From positions 19,148 to 30,256 of the forward strand of contig DGYA01000115.1 in the NCBI GenBank assembly GCA_002396505.1: a stretch of DNA of 11,109 nt, read 5' to 3'. The notes beneath the pieces were generated by a model, which saw nothing but the letters and a program-made list of their open reading frames with translations, was not told where the DNA came from and did not search any database. The position numbers and the translations under genes are program-made. Below are positions 1 through 6,538 of this stretch, one piece after another. Source of the DNA: Cyanobacteria bacterium UBA5018 (GTDB lineage Bacteria; Cyanobacteriota; Cyanobacteriia; PCC-6307; Cyanobiaceae). Each line of letters begins with the position of its first letter. Position 1 is the first letter of the stretch.

Positions 1-2
1 GC

Positions 3-842
3 AAGGGCAACGACCAGGTGCGCTTTGACGTGGCCATCGGCGCCCTGGCCCCCGAATTGAAGGTGCTCGCCCCGGCGCGGGAGTGGGGTATGAGCCGCGA
101 GCAGACGATCGCCTATGGCGAACGCTGCGGTATTCCGGCGCCAGTAAGTAAATCCTCTCCCTATTCGATCGATCTCAATTTGCTGGGCCGTTCGATCGAG
201 GCCGGCTCCCTGGAGGATCCAAGTGTGGAGCCGCCAGAGGAGATCTATGCCCTCACCTGTGCGGTGGATGCGGCTCCCGCTACGCCGCAATTTGTGGAGA
301 TTGGCTTTGAGCAGGGCAACCCCGTGAGCATTGATGGGGTGCGCCTCGATCCGGTGGCGTTGATCCGTCAGGCCAATGCCCTGGCCGGCCGCCATGGCTT
401 TGGCCGCCTCGACATGGTGGAGAACCGGGTGGTGGGAATTAAGAGCCGTGAGATCTACGAAACCCCCGGCCTATTGCTGCTGATCCAAGCCCACCAGGAG
501 TTGGAGAGTCTCACCCTGGCGGCCGATGTGCAGCGCACCAAGCGGCAGCTGGAGATGCAGTGGGCCGATCTGGTGTACCAGGGCCTCTGGTATGGCCCGC
601 TCAAGCAGGCCCTCGATGGCTTCATCGACCGCACCCAACTCACCGTTAGCGGCAGCGTGCGGATCAAGTTGTACCGGGGCAATGCCACGGTGGTGGGTCG
701 CAGTAGCGCCAGCGACAGTCTCTACGTGCCAGATATGGCCACCTACGGCGCGGAAGACCAGTTCGACCACCGGGCGGCTGAAGGATTTATCTATGTCTGG
801 GGCCTGCCCACCCGGCTGTGGGCATCACGTCAGCGCGGCTGA
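3..842 (+). CDS. argG: Argininosuccinate synthase, C-terminal part (5' end outside window)
   Basis: This enzyme joins citrulline and aspartate using ATP to form argininosuccinate, the penultimate step of arginine synthesis, in the cytoplasm. The reading frame is open from base 3 and begins KGNDQVRFD, the conserved central motif of the family. About 279 residues are present; roughly the first 120 of a usual ~400, including the N-terminal ATP-binding loop, lie left of the window. Further family signatures are SPYSIDLNLLGRSIE, the VENRVVGIKSREIYETPG segment, and the C-terminal DQFDHRAAEGFIYVWGLPTRLWA, which is typical of cyanobacteria. A GTG at base 18 is an internal valine, not a start. The 3' end carries a 7-bp inverted repeat (805-811 with 818-824) without a T-run, so it is at best a weak terminator. 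The C-terminus looks complete and the gene is probably functional. It is unrelated to the polysaccharide genes that follow. Confidence 0.96.
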   Translation, partial: KGNDQVRFDVAIGALAPELKVLAPAREWGMSREQTIAYGERCGIPAPVSKSSPYSIDLNLLGRSIEAGSLEDPSVEPPEEIYALTCAVDAAPATPQFVEIGFEQGNPVSIDGVRLDPVALIRQANALAGRHGFGRLDMVENRVVGIKSREIYETPGLLLLIQAHQELESLTLAADVQRTKRQLEMQWADLVYQGLWYGPLKQALDGFIDRTQLTVSGSVRIKLYRGNATVVGRSSASDSLYVPDMATYGAEDQFDHRAAEGFIYVWGLPTRLWASRQRG

Positions 843-887
843 GTGCCGTAGCTGGTATTGCGCCTGCTGGCTCACCTACTGCCGGCA

Positions 888-1408
888 TTACCTCAATAGC
901 TTTGCTCTATCTTGCCGTCGCCAAAAGCCCAGCCAGCCATGCATTCTCTGCATATGTAATAGTACTCTTTGGTCCAAGGCTTTTACTGAGGACCTTTGAT
1001 CGGTTAGGCCTGCATTGATGCGCAGGGAGTAGTTCTGGTTGCCGGTGCCGCTGGCGGAGCCGCCGCTGAAGGATGAGAGGGTGAAGCCACTGATCTGGCC
1101 CTGCTGCTCGCCGAGCTGATTGGCGGTGGGAACGGCGGGGCCGAGGCGCAGCAGCGGCGGGTAGTCGGCGGGCAGCGGTTCGAGGCCGTTGAGCAGATCG
1201 GCGGCCTCTGCGACACTGCGGGGGGCTGATGGGAGGCCTGGGTTTCGATGGATGTCCGATCCACCACCAGGAAATCGGCGGGGGCCACGGCTTCCCAGAT
1301 CAGTGGGCGGGGATGGTGCGGCTCGGCGTTTTCTGGCGTCGGCGCCCAAGCCTGCTGGGTGGAGCAGTACAAGAAGGGCAGAGAGCCTTGCCCAACGAGT
1401 TTGATCAT
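888..1408 (-). pseudogene. Decayed exported-protein gene translationally coupled to wzc
   Basis: An ATG at 1408-1406 overlaps the wzc stop (1407-1405) as ATGA, the classical layout of a coupled downstream gene. The first frame (1408 to about 1220) starts MIKLVGQG and has a possible export-signal end (…QQAWA before PTPENAEP). It then reads PLIWEAVAPADFLVVDRTS with codon use like the neighbouring real genes. At a run of six G on the plus strand (1220-1225; six C on the coding strand) sense moves to another frame, which reads VAEAADLLNGLEPLPADYPP, then QISGFTLSSFSGGSASGTGN and NYSLRINAGL. Restoring one base in the run joins the two. From about 1010 onward (toward 888) the protein loses plausible character, so the 3' part seems replaced by unrelated sequence. 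I do not recognise the family securely. The composition suggests the N-terminal part of a secreted or outer-membrane protein, which is inference. A sequencing error could explain the frameshift but not the apparent truncation. Confidence 0.5.
1220..1225. other. Homopolymer (G6) at the frameshift in the gene after wzc
   Basis: Six consecutive G on the plus strand lie where coding sense passes from one minus-strand frame to another. Adding one base here would rejoin VVDRTSIETQASHQPP with SVAEAADLLNGLEP. Slippage in life or a base-calling error are both possible. Confidence 0.5.
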
Positions 1409-3795
1409 GCGTCGAGCCAACGCATCAGATTCTGATGCCACTGCCTGATCCGTCCGATCTTCGGGCGCTTGGCGGCTGTATCGCCGCCCTGGTAGTAGGA
1501 GTATGTGGTGCGTGGGTCGTAGGCCCCGTAGCCGTAGTCCCCATAACCGTATCCATACCGCCCATGGCTATAGCCATAGCCATAGCCATAACTGGAGTTG
1601 CTTGTCTTTTCCTTATGGATGGAGTTGGTCACCAGGCCGAGCAGCGGAGCTCCGCTGCTGCGGAGGCGCTTGATGGATTCCATCGGTAGACCGCGGTCGA
1701 CATGGTCGAGACTCACGAGCAGCATCAGGCCGTCGAGGTGTTCGGCAACGAGGGATGCGTCGGCGAGCCCAAGCACCGGTGGCGTGTCGTAGAGGATCAG
1801 ATCAAATGCGCCGCAGTTGGTCAGTTCGCTCACAAGACTGTGCATGCGCAGGGAGCTGAGCAAGCGCGCAGGATCGGGGGGTTGGCGACCGGCCGTGAGC
1901 ACGCTCCAGCCCTCGTAGCCGGCAACGGGTTGGATTACGTCCTGCCAGTGAAGATCGCTTTCCGCGAGCAGGTTGCTGAGGCCGGTGAGGTTGTTCACGC
2001 CGAGGCGATGGTGCAACTGGGGCTTGCGCAGGTCGGCATCAACCAGCAGCACCCGCTGCCCCATCTCGCAGAGGGTCTTGGCAAGCAGAATGTTCACCAG
2101 GCTCTTGCCTTCGGCGGGCAGGGAGCTGGTGAGGGCCAGCGAACGCAGCGGCTGCCCGGAATTGAGGAAGCGCAGCGAGGTGAACAGGTTTCGGAAGGCT
2201 TCCTGGTAGAAGAATCTCTGGTAATCGCTGATGCCGGTTTCGCCGCTTTCGTCAACTGATCGGTCGAGCTCCTCAAGCAGGAAGCGCTTGTCTTCCCGCA
2301 TCCCCTCGAAGAATGGGACGTGGGGGATGTGCCCCAGCAGCGGCTGTTGCAGGTCGTCGGCGACCTCGCTGGGGGAGTGGAACACGTGATCGAGGCGGTC
2401 GCGCAACAGGCCGGCACCGGCGCCCGCCACCAGGCCGAGGATCACGCCCAGGGCCAGATTGCTGGGCACCGAGGGCTTGTAGGGAGTGGGCTCGATGCTC
2501 GGCTGGGCGATCACTGTCCAAGGCTCGGTGCGTTGGGCGATCTCGAGCTGGAAGTTTTCACGAGCCTTGATTAGGCCGGCCAGGTTGTCCTGGGCGATCT
2601 GCAGCTTCTGCTGCAGGCCCTCATACACTTTGATCAGGGCCGGTTGGCGCAGGAACTGGGCGTTGAGACTCGCCTGCTGAGCGTTCGCAGTGGCGATGCG
2701 GTTGCCATTTGAACTGAGGGCGGCATCCACGGCCTGCAGCTGGTCATGCCGCAGCAACGGCAAGAGTGCGCGGCGCCTGGCTGCCAGGCCAAGGAGCATC
2801 GGTGCATCGGCGGCATAACGACTACGCGTTTCGGCGATCTTCTGATCAAGCCTGGCGAGCTCTTCCAGCTGCCCCTGCCCAGTGCCAGCGAAGCTGAAGC
2901 CACCTCCCCCTGCTGCTCCGATCGCCTCCTGGAAGCCTCGGGCTGAGATGGTCCCGCCCAGAATCGCGCGTCGGGCCGCCAGCAGCCGGCTGCGCTCGGT
3001 TTCCAGCCCTCGTCCTTCCTGTTTCATGGCGGTGATCTCCTGCTTCAGCGCCAGACCCTCCTCCTTGGGCTCGAGCAGGTTGTGGGTCCGGCGGAACTGG
3101 GCCAGCTCCGCTTGGATTTCGGCGGTTTTCCCCTGCAGGGTTGGTTCCTGACGATCCAGGAAGCGCAGCCCCTCAGCCAGGCGCTTTTGGCGCTGGTTGA
3201 GAGAGTAAGACAGGTAACCTTGGGCAAGGGCATCCAGCTTGCGCTGGCCACGGTTGCGGTCACGCTCGGTGATGGTGATCTTGAGCACTCCTGGGGCGGC
3301 ATTCTGCTTGCCGCCGCCGGGCACGATTGTGATGGAACTCGCCAGGCTGCCGGCCGATTCACCTAATCCCCGGGCGATTGGCTCGAGCAGCATGGGGCTC
3401 TTCAGCACTTCGATCAGTGTGGGCAGATCGCTTAAGGTGGTATTGAGGGCTAATTGCTCGAACTGGGTGCCACTCCCAGCACCCTGGGCGCCGGCCCCAC
3501 CACCTCTGCCATCACTGACCGGCTCGGAGATCAGCAGGTCGAAGCCGCCCAGGTACACCGGGCGGAACAGCCGTTCGTAGGCGGTTGATGCGGCCGTGAG
3601 GAAGAACACGGCGACGGCGGTCACCAGCACCAGCCGCTTGCGGCGCCGCAGCGATCGCCAAAGCTCGCGCGGATTTATTTCGCCTGCCTGGCCGGTGGCC
3701 TGGTTCGCCAGCTGCACGGTATTCAGCCCATCCTGCTGGGATCGGGCTGTATCGAGCACGGGGGCGCTGTCGGAGCGGGTGATCAAGTTGGACAT
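1405..3795 (-). CDS. wzc: Wzc-type polysaccharide co-polymerase with tyrosine autokinase domain
   Basis: Inner-membrane protein expected to set chain length and drive export of capsule or exopolysaccharide while autophosphorylating a C-terminal tyrosine cluster (BY-kinase family). Numbering for the 796-aa form: basic stretch and first membrane segment about 54-72; Wzz periplasmic domain with long coiled-coil stretches about 75-435, including a glycine-rich insertion near 96-108; second membrane segment about 445-464. The kinase follows, with Walker A SSLPAEGKS (557-565), Walker A' LLVDADLRKP (583-592) and Walker B ILYDTPP (667-673). The tail has 13 tyrosines between 736 and 768, mostly as YG repeats. 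The ATG at 3795 is preferred, with GGGCGGAG just upstream; a GTG at 3816 would add seven residues. All key motifs are intact, so the protein should be active. The partner exporter beside it, divergently oriented, is broken. The gene after it starts inside its stop codon. Confidence 0.93.
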   Translation of the reverse strand: MSNLITRSDSAPVLDTARSQQDGLNTVQLANQATGQAGEINPRELWRSLRRRKRLVLVTAVAVFFLTAASTAYERLFRPVYLGGFDLLISEPVSDGRGGGAGAQGAGSGTQFEQLALNTTLSDLPTLIEVLKSPMLLEPIARGLGESAGSLASSITIVPGGGKQNAAPGVLKITITERDRNRGQRKLDALAQGYLSYSLNQRQKRLAEGLRFLDRQEPTLQGKTAEIQAELAQFRRTHNLLEPKEEGLALKQEITAMKQEGRGLETERSRLLAARRAILGGTISARGFQEAIGAAGGGGFSFAGTGQGQLEELARLDQKIAETRSRYAADAPMLLGLAARRRALLPLLRHDQLQAVDAALSSNGNRIATANAQQASLNAQFLRQPALIKVYEGLQQKLQIAQDNLAGLIKARENFQLEIAQRTEPWTVIAQPSIEPTPYKPSVPSNLALGVILGLVAGAGAGLLRDRLDHVFHSPSEVADDLQQPLLGHIPHVPFFEGMREDKRFLLEELDRSVDESGETGISDYQRFFYQEAFRNLFTSLRFLNSGQPLRSLALTSSLPAEGKSLVNILLAKTLCEMGQRVLLVDADLRKPQLHHRLGVNNLTGLSNLLAESDLHWQDVIQPVAGYEGWSVLTAGRQPPDPARLLSSLRMHSLVSELTNCGAFDLILYDTPPVLGLADASLVAEHLDGLMLLVSLDHVDRGLPMESIKRLRSSGAPLLGLVTNSIHKEKTSNSSYGYGYGYSHGRYGYGYGDYGYGAYDPRTTYSYYQGGDTAAKRPKIGRIRQWHQNLMRWLDA
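1498..1592 (-). repeat. Tyr-Gly codon repeats forming the Wzc phosphorylation tail
   Basis: Low-complexity DNA of short units (TATGGC-like on the coding strand) encodes the YGYGYGY, RYGYGYGDYGYG and TYSYY clusters at the end of the Wzc-like protein. Tyrosine clusters in this position are the autophosphorylation sites of BY-kinases. The short repeats make the number of tyrosines prone to slippage. Confidence 0.8.
3651..3658. repeat. HIP1 octamer GCGATCGC
   Basis: One copy of the palindrome GCGATCGC, which is highly abundant in many cyanobacterial genomes, lies inside the wzc coding region. I noticed no other complete copy in this window, so it is only weak support for a cyanobacterial origin. 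Confidence 0.6.
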
Positions 3796-4267
3796 CTCCG
3801 CCCATCCAGCGAACACAGTTGCGAGGCCGAGCCTATCGTTGACCCCTGAGAAATCTTTCCTGGCCAGAACATTCGACGAAGTCTTCTCGCTGCCATCTTT
3901 TGCTGCTCCTGGTCGCGTTGTTGCTTCTCAGCCACTCACCGGTGTTGGCGGGCTCTCCAGCCCCAGTGCCGTAAGTGCCAGGCCGTCCGTCCGCGATGCC
4001 AACTCCCCCTTGCGGAGGATAGCTATCTGATTGGCCCCGGCGATCAACCTGATCTGCAGCTGTTTTACGCGCCAGAATTGTCCGGCCTGGAGGTGGAGCG
4101 GCCCGGCCCGGTGCAACTTCAGGCCAGCACGCCGCTGGTGCAGGCGGTGATGGCGGCAGGAGGGCCGAAGCGCTGGCGGGCCAATACCGGCCGCGTGCAG
4201 CTGATGCGGATCAATCGCAACCTCAGCCAGGACGCCAGCAACAAGGCGAACCCTCCACTGCGGGATG

Positions 4268-4283
4268 GCGATACGGCGATACG
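4268..4283. repeat. 8-bp tandem duplication causing a frameshift in the wza remnant
   Basis: GCGATACG occurs twice in tandem (4268-4275 and 4276-4283). Removing one copy rejoins NPPLRDGDT to VLMNRSGFAV, the order expected in this export-protein family, so the duplication is the lesion that breaks the frame here. Confidence 0.88.
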
Positions 4284-4357
4284 GTGCTGATGAATCGCAG
4301 TGGCTTCGCAGTGGCCAGTGAAGTGATGCGCTCACCGCAGTGGGAGTTCCACTCGAC

Positions 4358-4483
4358 AGCATGGCCAACAGCCTTAGCATGGCCAACAGCTTTAGCATGG
4401 CCAACAGCTTTAGCATGGCCAACAGCTTTAGCATGGCCAACAGCTTTAGCATGGCCAGGAGCTTTAACATGGCCAATATCTTT
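4358..4483 (+). repeat. Seven tandem 18-bp units encoding SMANSF-like hexapeptides
   Basis: The unit AGCATGGCCAACAGCTTT is repeated seven times. Units 2 to 5 (4376-4447) are identical, unit 1 differs by one base, and units 6 and 7 have diverged (SMARSF, NMANIF). The array lies at the C-terminal end of the wza remnant, in the frame ending at the 4493 stop. Identical inner copies point to recent expansion by slippage or unequal exchange. The 18-bp unit keeps the frame whatever the copy number. Confidence 0.93.
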
Positions 4484-4518
4484 GCCCTGATCTAGTTGCT
4501 CAACAACAGCAACAACTG

Positions 4519-4989
4519 ATGGAGATTGAGGGGCAGCGCCGTTACCGCATCAGCTGGGTGCTGGTGAACGAGCTGGCGGTGGGGCCGGCACCTTGGGCGG
4601 AGCGCCATCTGGATTGTCTGGAGCAGGCGGGTGTGAGGGCGATCCTGAGCCTCTGTGGCCTGGAGGAGGTGCCGCTGCCGCCTGGTCTGGAGCAGCGGTT
4701 TGTCTGTGGCCGGCTCGTGCTGCCGGACCATCGCAGCGGTCGCGCTCCGCAGCTGGCTGAGCTTGAGCAGGCTCTGGCCGTGCTGGCGGAGCTGCGCCAG
4801 CACGGCCCGGTGTTCGTGCACTGCCTGGCGGCGATGGAGCGTTCACCACTGCTATGCATGGCCTGGCTGGTGCGGAGCCGGGGCCTCTCCCCTCTGCGGG
4901 CACTTGATTACCTGCAACAGCAGCATCCCGGCACCAATCCGCTGCCGGAACAGTGGCGGGTGTTACAGCAGCTGGCTGCTCAGGTGTGA
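4519..4989 (+). CDS. Dual-specificity-type protein phosphatase
   Basis: A 156-aa cytoplasmic cysteine phosphatase, short like other stand-alone dual-specificity domains. The P-loop VFVHCLAAMERSP has the CX5R arrangement, with nucleophile Cys102, Arg108 and a following Ser109. Asp70 in VLPDH is the likely general acid. The N-terminal part (VNELAVGPAPW, then QAGVRAILSLC) matches the usual fold before the loop. The P-loop has no glycines where many family members have GxxRS, so activity or substrate may be unusual. The ATG at 4519 has no Shine-Dalgarno, and the gene starts 23 bp after the wza remnant's stop, so they probably shared a transcript. Capsule loci often hold a low-molecular-weight phosphatase (Wzb) that dephosphorylates Wzc. 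This protein, from a different fold family, may serve that role for the neighbouring kinase (inference). Glycan or lipid phosphatase activity is an alternative. Confidence 0.82.
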   Translation: MEIEGQRRYRISWVLVNELAVGPAPWAERHLDCLEQAGVRAILSLCGLEEVPLPPGLEQRFVCGRLVLPDHRSGRAPQLAELEQALAVLAELRQHGPVFVHCLAAMERSPLLCMAWLVRSRGLSPLRALDYLQQQHPGTNPLPEQWRVLQQLAAQV

Positions 4990-5256
4990 GCTGTCAATTG
5001 GTCTGGCTTGGTTCGGAGAATTCACTGGGCGAGTCCCCTGCCGGGGCAGTTGCCTCTAGTGCGGAACTACTGCAGAACTGCGGCTGCCATTATGCACTGA
5101 CCAAGAATGTGGCACATTTGGCTGGAGCTTGAGGCGGTTGAGTTTTCTCCCGCCCTTGCTGGACTGCGGGCTTCGCCTGATCACAGTCCTGGTCGGCGTT
5201 ATCGCCGATCCTGCCCTATGCCAAAAGTGCGTCATCTTACGGGGCTGCTTTATTCT
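4990..5256. other. Intergenic region between the phosphatase and epimerase genes
   Basis: About 267 bp with no convincing gene. The epimerase frame stays open back to 5107, but the added 50 residues do not resemble the family and precede its conserved Rossmann start. A small stem-loop (TCGGCG, loop TTAT, CGCCGA; 5193-5208) lies about 50 bp before the epimerase ATG. I see no clear promoter or T-rich terminator. Confidence 0.5.
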
Positions 5257-6279
5257 ATGACCGTTCTTGTCACCGGCGCTGCCGGCTTCATCGGCTTCCA
5301 CCTGAGCATGAGGCTGCTGGAGCGGGGTACGCCGGTGCTGGGGTTTGACAATCTCAACCCTTATTACGACCCGGCCCTGAAGCGCGCCCGGCTGCATAGC
5401 CTGCAGGACACCGCATCCCGCACGGGCACAGCGTTCACGCTGATCGAGGCGGATCTGGAGGATGGCGAAGCGGTGCACCGGGCCTTCGCGGAGCATCGTC
5501 CGCAGCGGGTGGTGAACCTGGCGGCCCAGGCGGGGGTGCGTTACTCGATCGAGAACCCTTCGGCCTACATCCAGGCGAACCTGGTGGGCTTCGGGCACAT
5601 CCTCGAGGGGTGTCGTCACCACGGCGTGCAGCATCTGGTCTATGCCAGCAGCAGTTCGGTGTATGGGGGCAACACCCACCTGCCGTTCAGCGAGCACCAG
5701 GGGGTGGATCACCCGGTGAGCCTGTACGCGGCCAGCAAGAAGGCCAACGAATTGATGGCGCACACCTACAGCAATCTCTATGGGCTGCCGACCTCCGGCC
5801 TGCGCTTCTTCACCGTGTATGGACCCTGGGGCCGGCCGGACATGGCCCTGTTCCTGTTCACCCGGGCGATGCTGGCGGGTGAGCCGATCCAGGTGTTCAA
5901 CCACGGCCAGATGGTGCGTGATTTCACCTACATCGACGACATCGTCGAAAGCCTGTTGCGGGTGCTGGATCGCCCCGCCGAGCCCGATCCGGCCTTTGAC
6001 ACGGCCGAGCCCGATCCGGCCAGCAGCTGGGCGCCGTATCGGTTGTTCAACATCGGCAACTCCAATCCCACGCCGCTTCTGGATTACATCGAAGCGATCG
6101 AGGCGGCGCTGGGGATCACTGCCGAAAAACAGCTTCGGCCGATGCAGCCGGGTGATGTGCCCGCCACGGCGGCCGACACCACTGCCCTGGAGGCCTGGAC
6201 CGGCTTCAAGCCGAACACGTCGGTGCGCGAAGGCGTGGCCCGCTTTGTGGCCTGGTATCGCCGCTTTTACAACGTGTGA
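5257..6279 (+). CDS. NAD-dependent sugar epimerase, UDP-glucuronate 4-epimerase-like
   Basis: A 340-aa extended short-chain dehydrogenase/reductase expected to invert C4 of UDP-glucuronate to give UDP-galacturonate, in the cytoplasm, for an acidic surface polysaccharide. Visible features: NAD-binding GAAGFIG (7-13); Asp31 in GFDNLNPYYDP, a hallmark of the glucuronate epimerase group; the YASSSSVYG segment with catalytic Ser (129-137); catalytic Tyr157 and Lys161 in YAASK; and FFTVYGPWGRPDMALF (185-200). RDFTYIDDIV and the FNIGNSNPTPL stretch follow. Length fits the family (about 335-345). ATG at 5257 is chosen because MTVLVTGAAGFIG begins the Rossmann fold; an open extension upstream to 5107 looks non-homologous. 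A short acidic loop contains AEPDPA twice (241-255). The dehydrogenase downstream suggests joint supply of uronic-acid-type sugars. Exact substrate (GlcA or GlcNAcA form) cannot be settled from sequence alone. Confidence 0.92.
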   Translation: MTVLVTGAAGFIGFHLSMRLLERGTPVLGFDNLNPYYDPALKRARLHSLQDTASRTGTAFTLIEADLEDGEAVHRAFAEHRPQRVVNLAAQAGVRYSIENPSAYIQANLVGFGHILEGCRHHGVQHLVYASSSSVYGGNTHLPFSEHQGVDHPVSLYAASKKANELMAHTYSNLYGLPTSGLRFFTVYGPWGRPDMALFLFTRAMLAGEPIQVFNHGQMVRDFTYIDDIVESLLRVLDRPAEPDPAFDTAEPDPASSWAPYRLFNIGNSNPTPLLDYIEAIEAALGITAEKQLRPMQPGDVPATAADTTALEAWTGFKPNTSVREGVARFVAWYRRFYNV

Positions 6280-6538
6280 TTCCGGTAGCCCACTAGCACA
6301 GCGCGGGCCGCGGCGTTGGTTAGCACAGCCAGCACCATGGCGCTCTCGTTGCGCCAGCGATGCCGGCGCCGGCGGCCAAGCGTCTGCTCCTGCGGCTGTT
6401 GTTGTGTTGGTCGTCCATCGTCAAGTCCGCAGCCGCTGATCCCAAAGGCTTTATCCGATCGCCCCCCTCTTGATGCCCCTGAACTTTATATCTACCAGCA
6501 CTGTTGATTCGTCCGTTGATCTAATTCCAGCTCAGTCC
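6280..6538. other. Intergenic region before the nucleotide-sugar dehydrogenase
   Basis: About 259 bp, GC-rich on the left and more AT-rich near 6480-6530. Reading frames cross it on both strands, but none shows a recognisable domain or a good start. An A/T-rich stretch (TTTATATCTACC, near 6485-6496) could hold a promoter -10 element if the dehydrogenase starts at 6539; this is weak. Confidence 0.4.

Larger units (their letters stand above)
3885..4495 (+). pseudogene. wza: Remnant of Wza-like polysaccharide export protein gene
   Basis: Pieces of a polysaccharide biosynthesis/export (SLBB) protein lie in order but in three frames. A signal-peptide-like stretch, LLLLVALLLLSHSPVLAGSP (3900-3959), has no visible ATG and runs into a stop at 3972. 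The next frame gives DSYLIGPGDQPDLQLFYAPE (from 4018), the start of the export domain. It passes directly to LEVERPGPVQLQASTPLVQA and VMAAGGPKRWRANTGRVQLM, the C-terminal SLBB region, so well over 100 residues are missing between them. NPPLRDGDT is followed by an 8-bp duplication; the next frame resumes VLMNRSGFAVASEVMR. A third frame then gives AVGVPLDSMANSL, a repeated SMANSF stretch and FNMANIFALI before a stop at 4493-4495. The gene would have been the outer-membrane channel partnering Wzc. It is divergent from wzc and 23 bp before the phosphatase, which fits an old capsule operon. Family assignment is fairly sure; the exact left end is not. Confidence 0.8.

Noticed and set aside
805..824. 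Inverted repeat at the argG 3' end as terminator
   Set aside because: It lies wholly inside coding sequence and has no T-run; a codon by-product is more likely.
818..1018. Hydrophobic 66-aa ORF after argG
   Set aside because: It starts inside argG, has no ribosome site or recognised family, and its codon use does not match neighbouring genes.
1702..2259. 185-aa plus-strand ORF
   Set aside because: Antisense of the kinase domain of wzc; no independent motifs or start signals.
3928..4476. 182-aa minus-strand ORF starting with repeated MAMLKLLAMLKLLAM
   Set aside because: It is the antisense of the wza remnant; the hydrophobic repeats are just the 18-bp array read backwards, and the rest has no protein-like pattern.
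4358..4483. Tandem repeats considered as a CRISPR array
   Set aside because: The units are 18 bp, directly adjacent without spacers, and encode a repeated hexapeptide in frame with the exporter remnant.
5107..5256. 50-residue N-terminal extension of the epimerase
   Set aside because: The conserved Rossmann start is at 5257; the upstream residues look random and no homologous leader is expected in this family.
5056..5904. 282-aa minus-strand ORF
   Set aside because: It is the shadow of the well-supported epimerase gene on the plus strand; rich in Arg/His/Gln with no domain.
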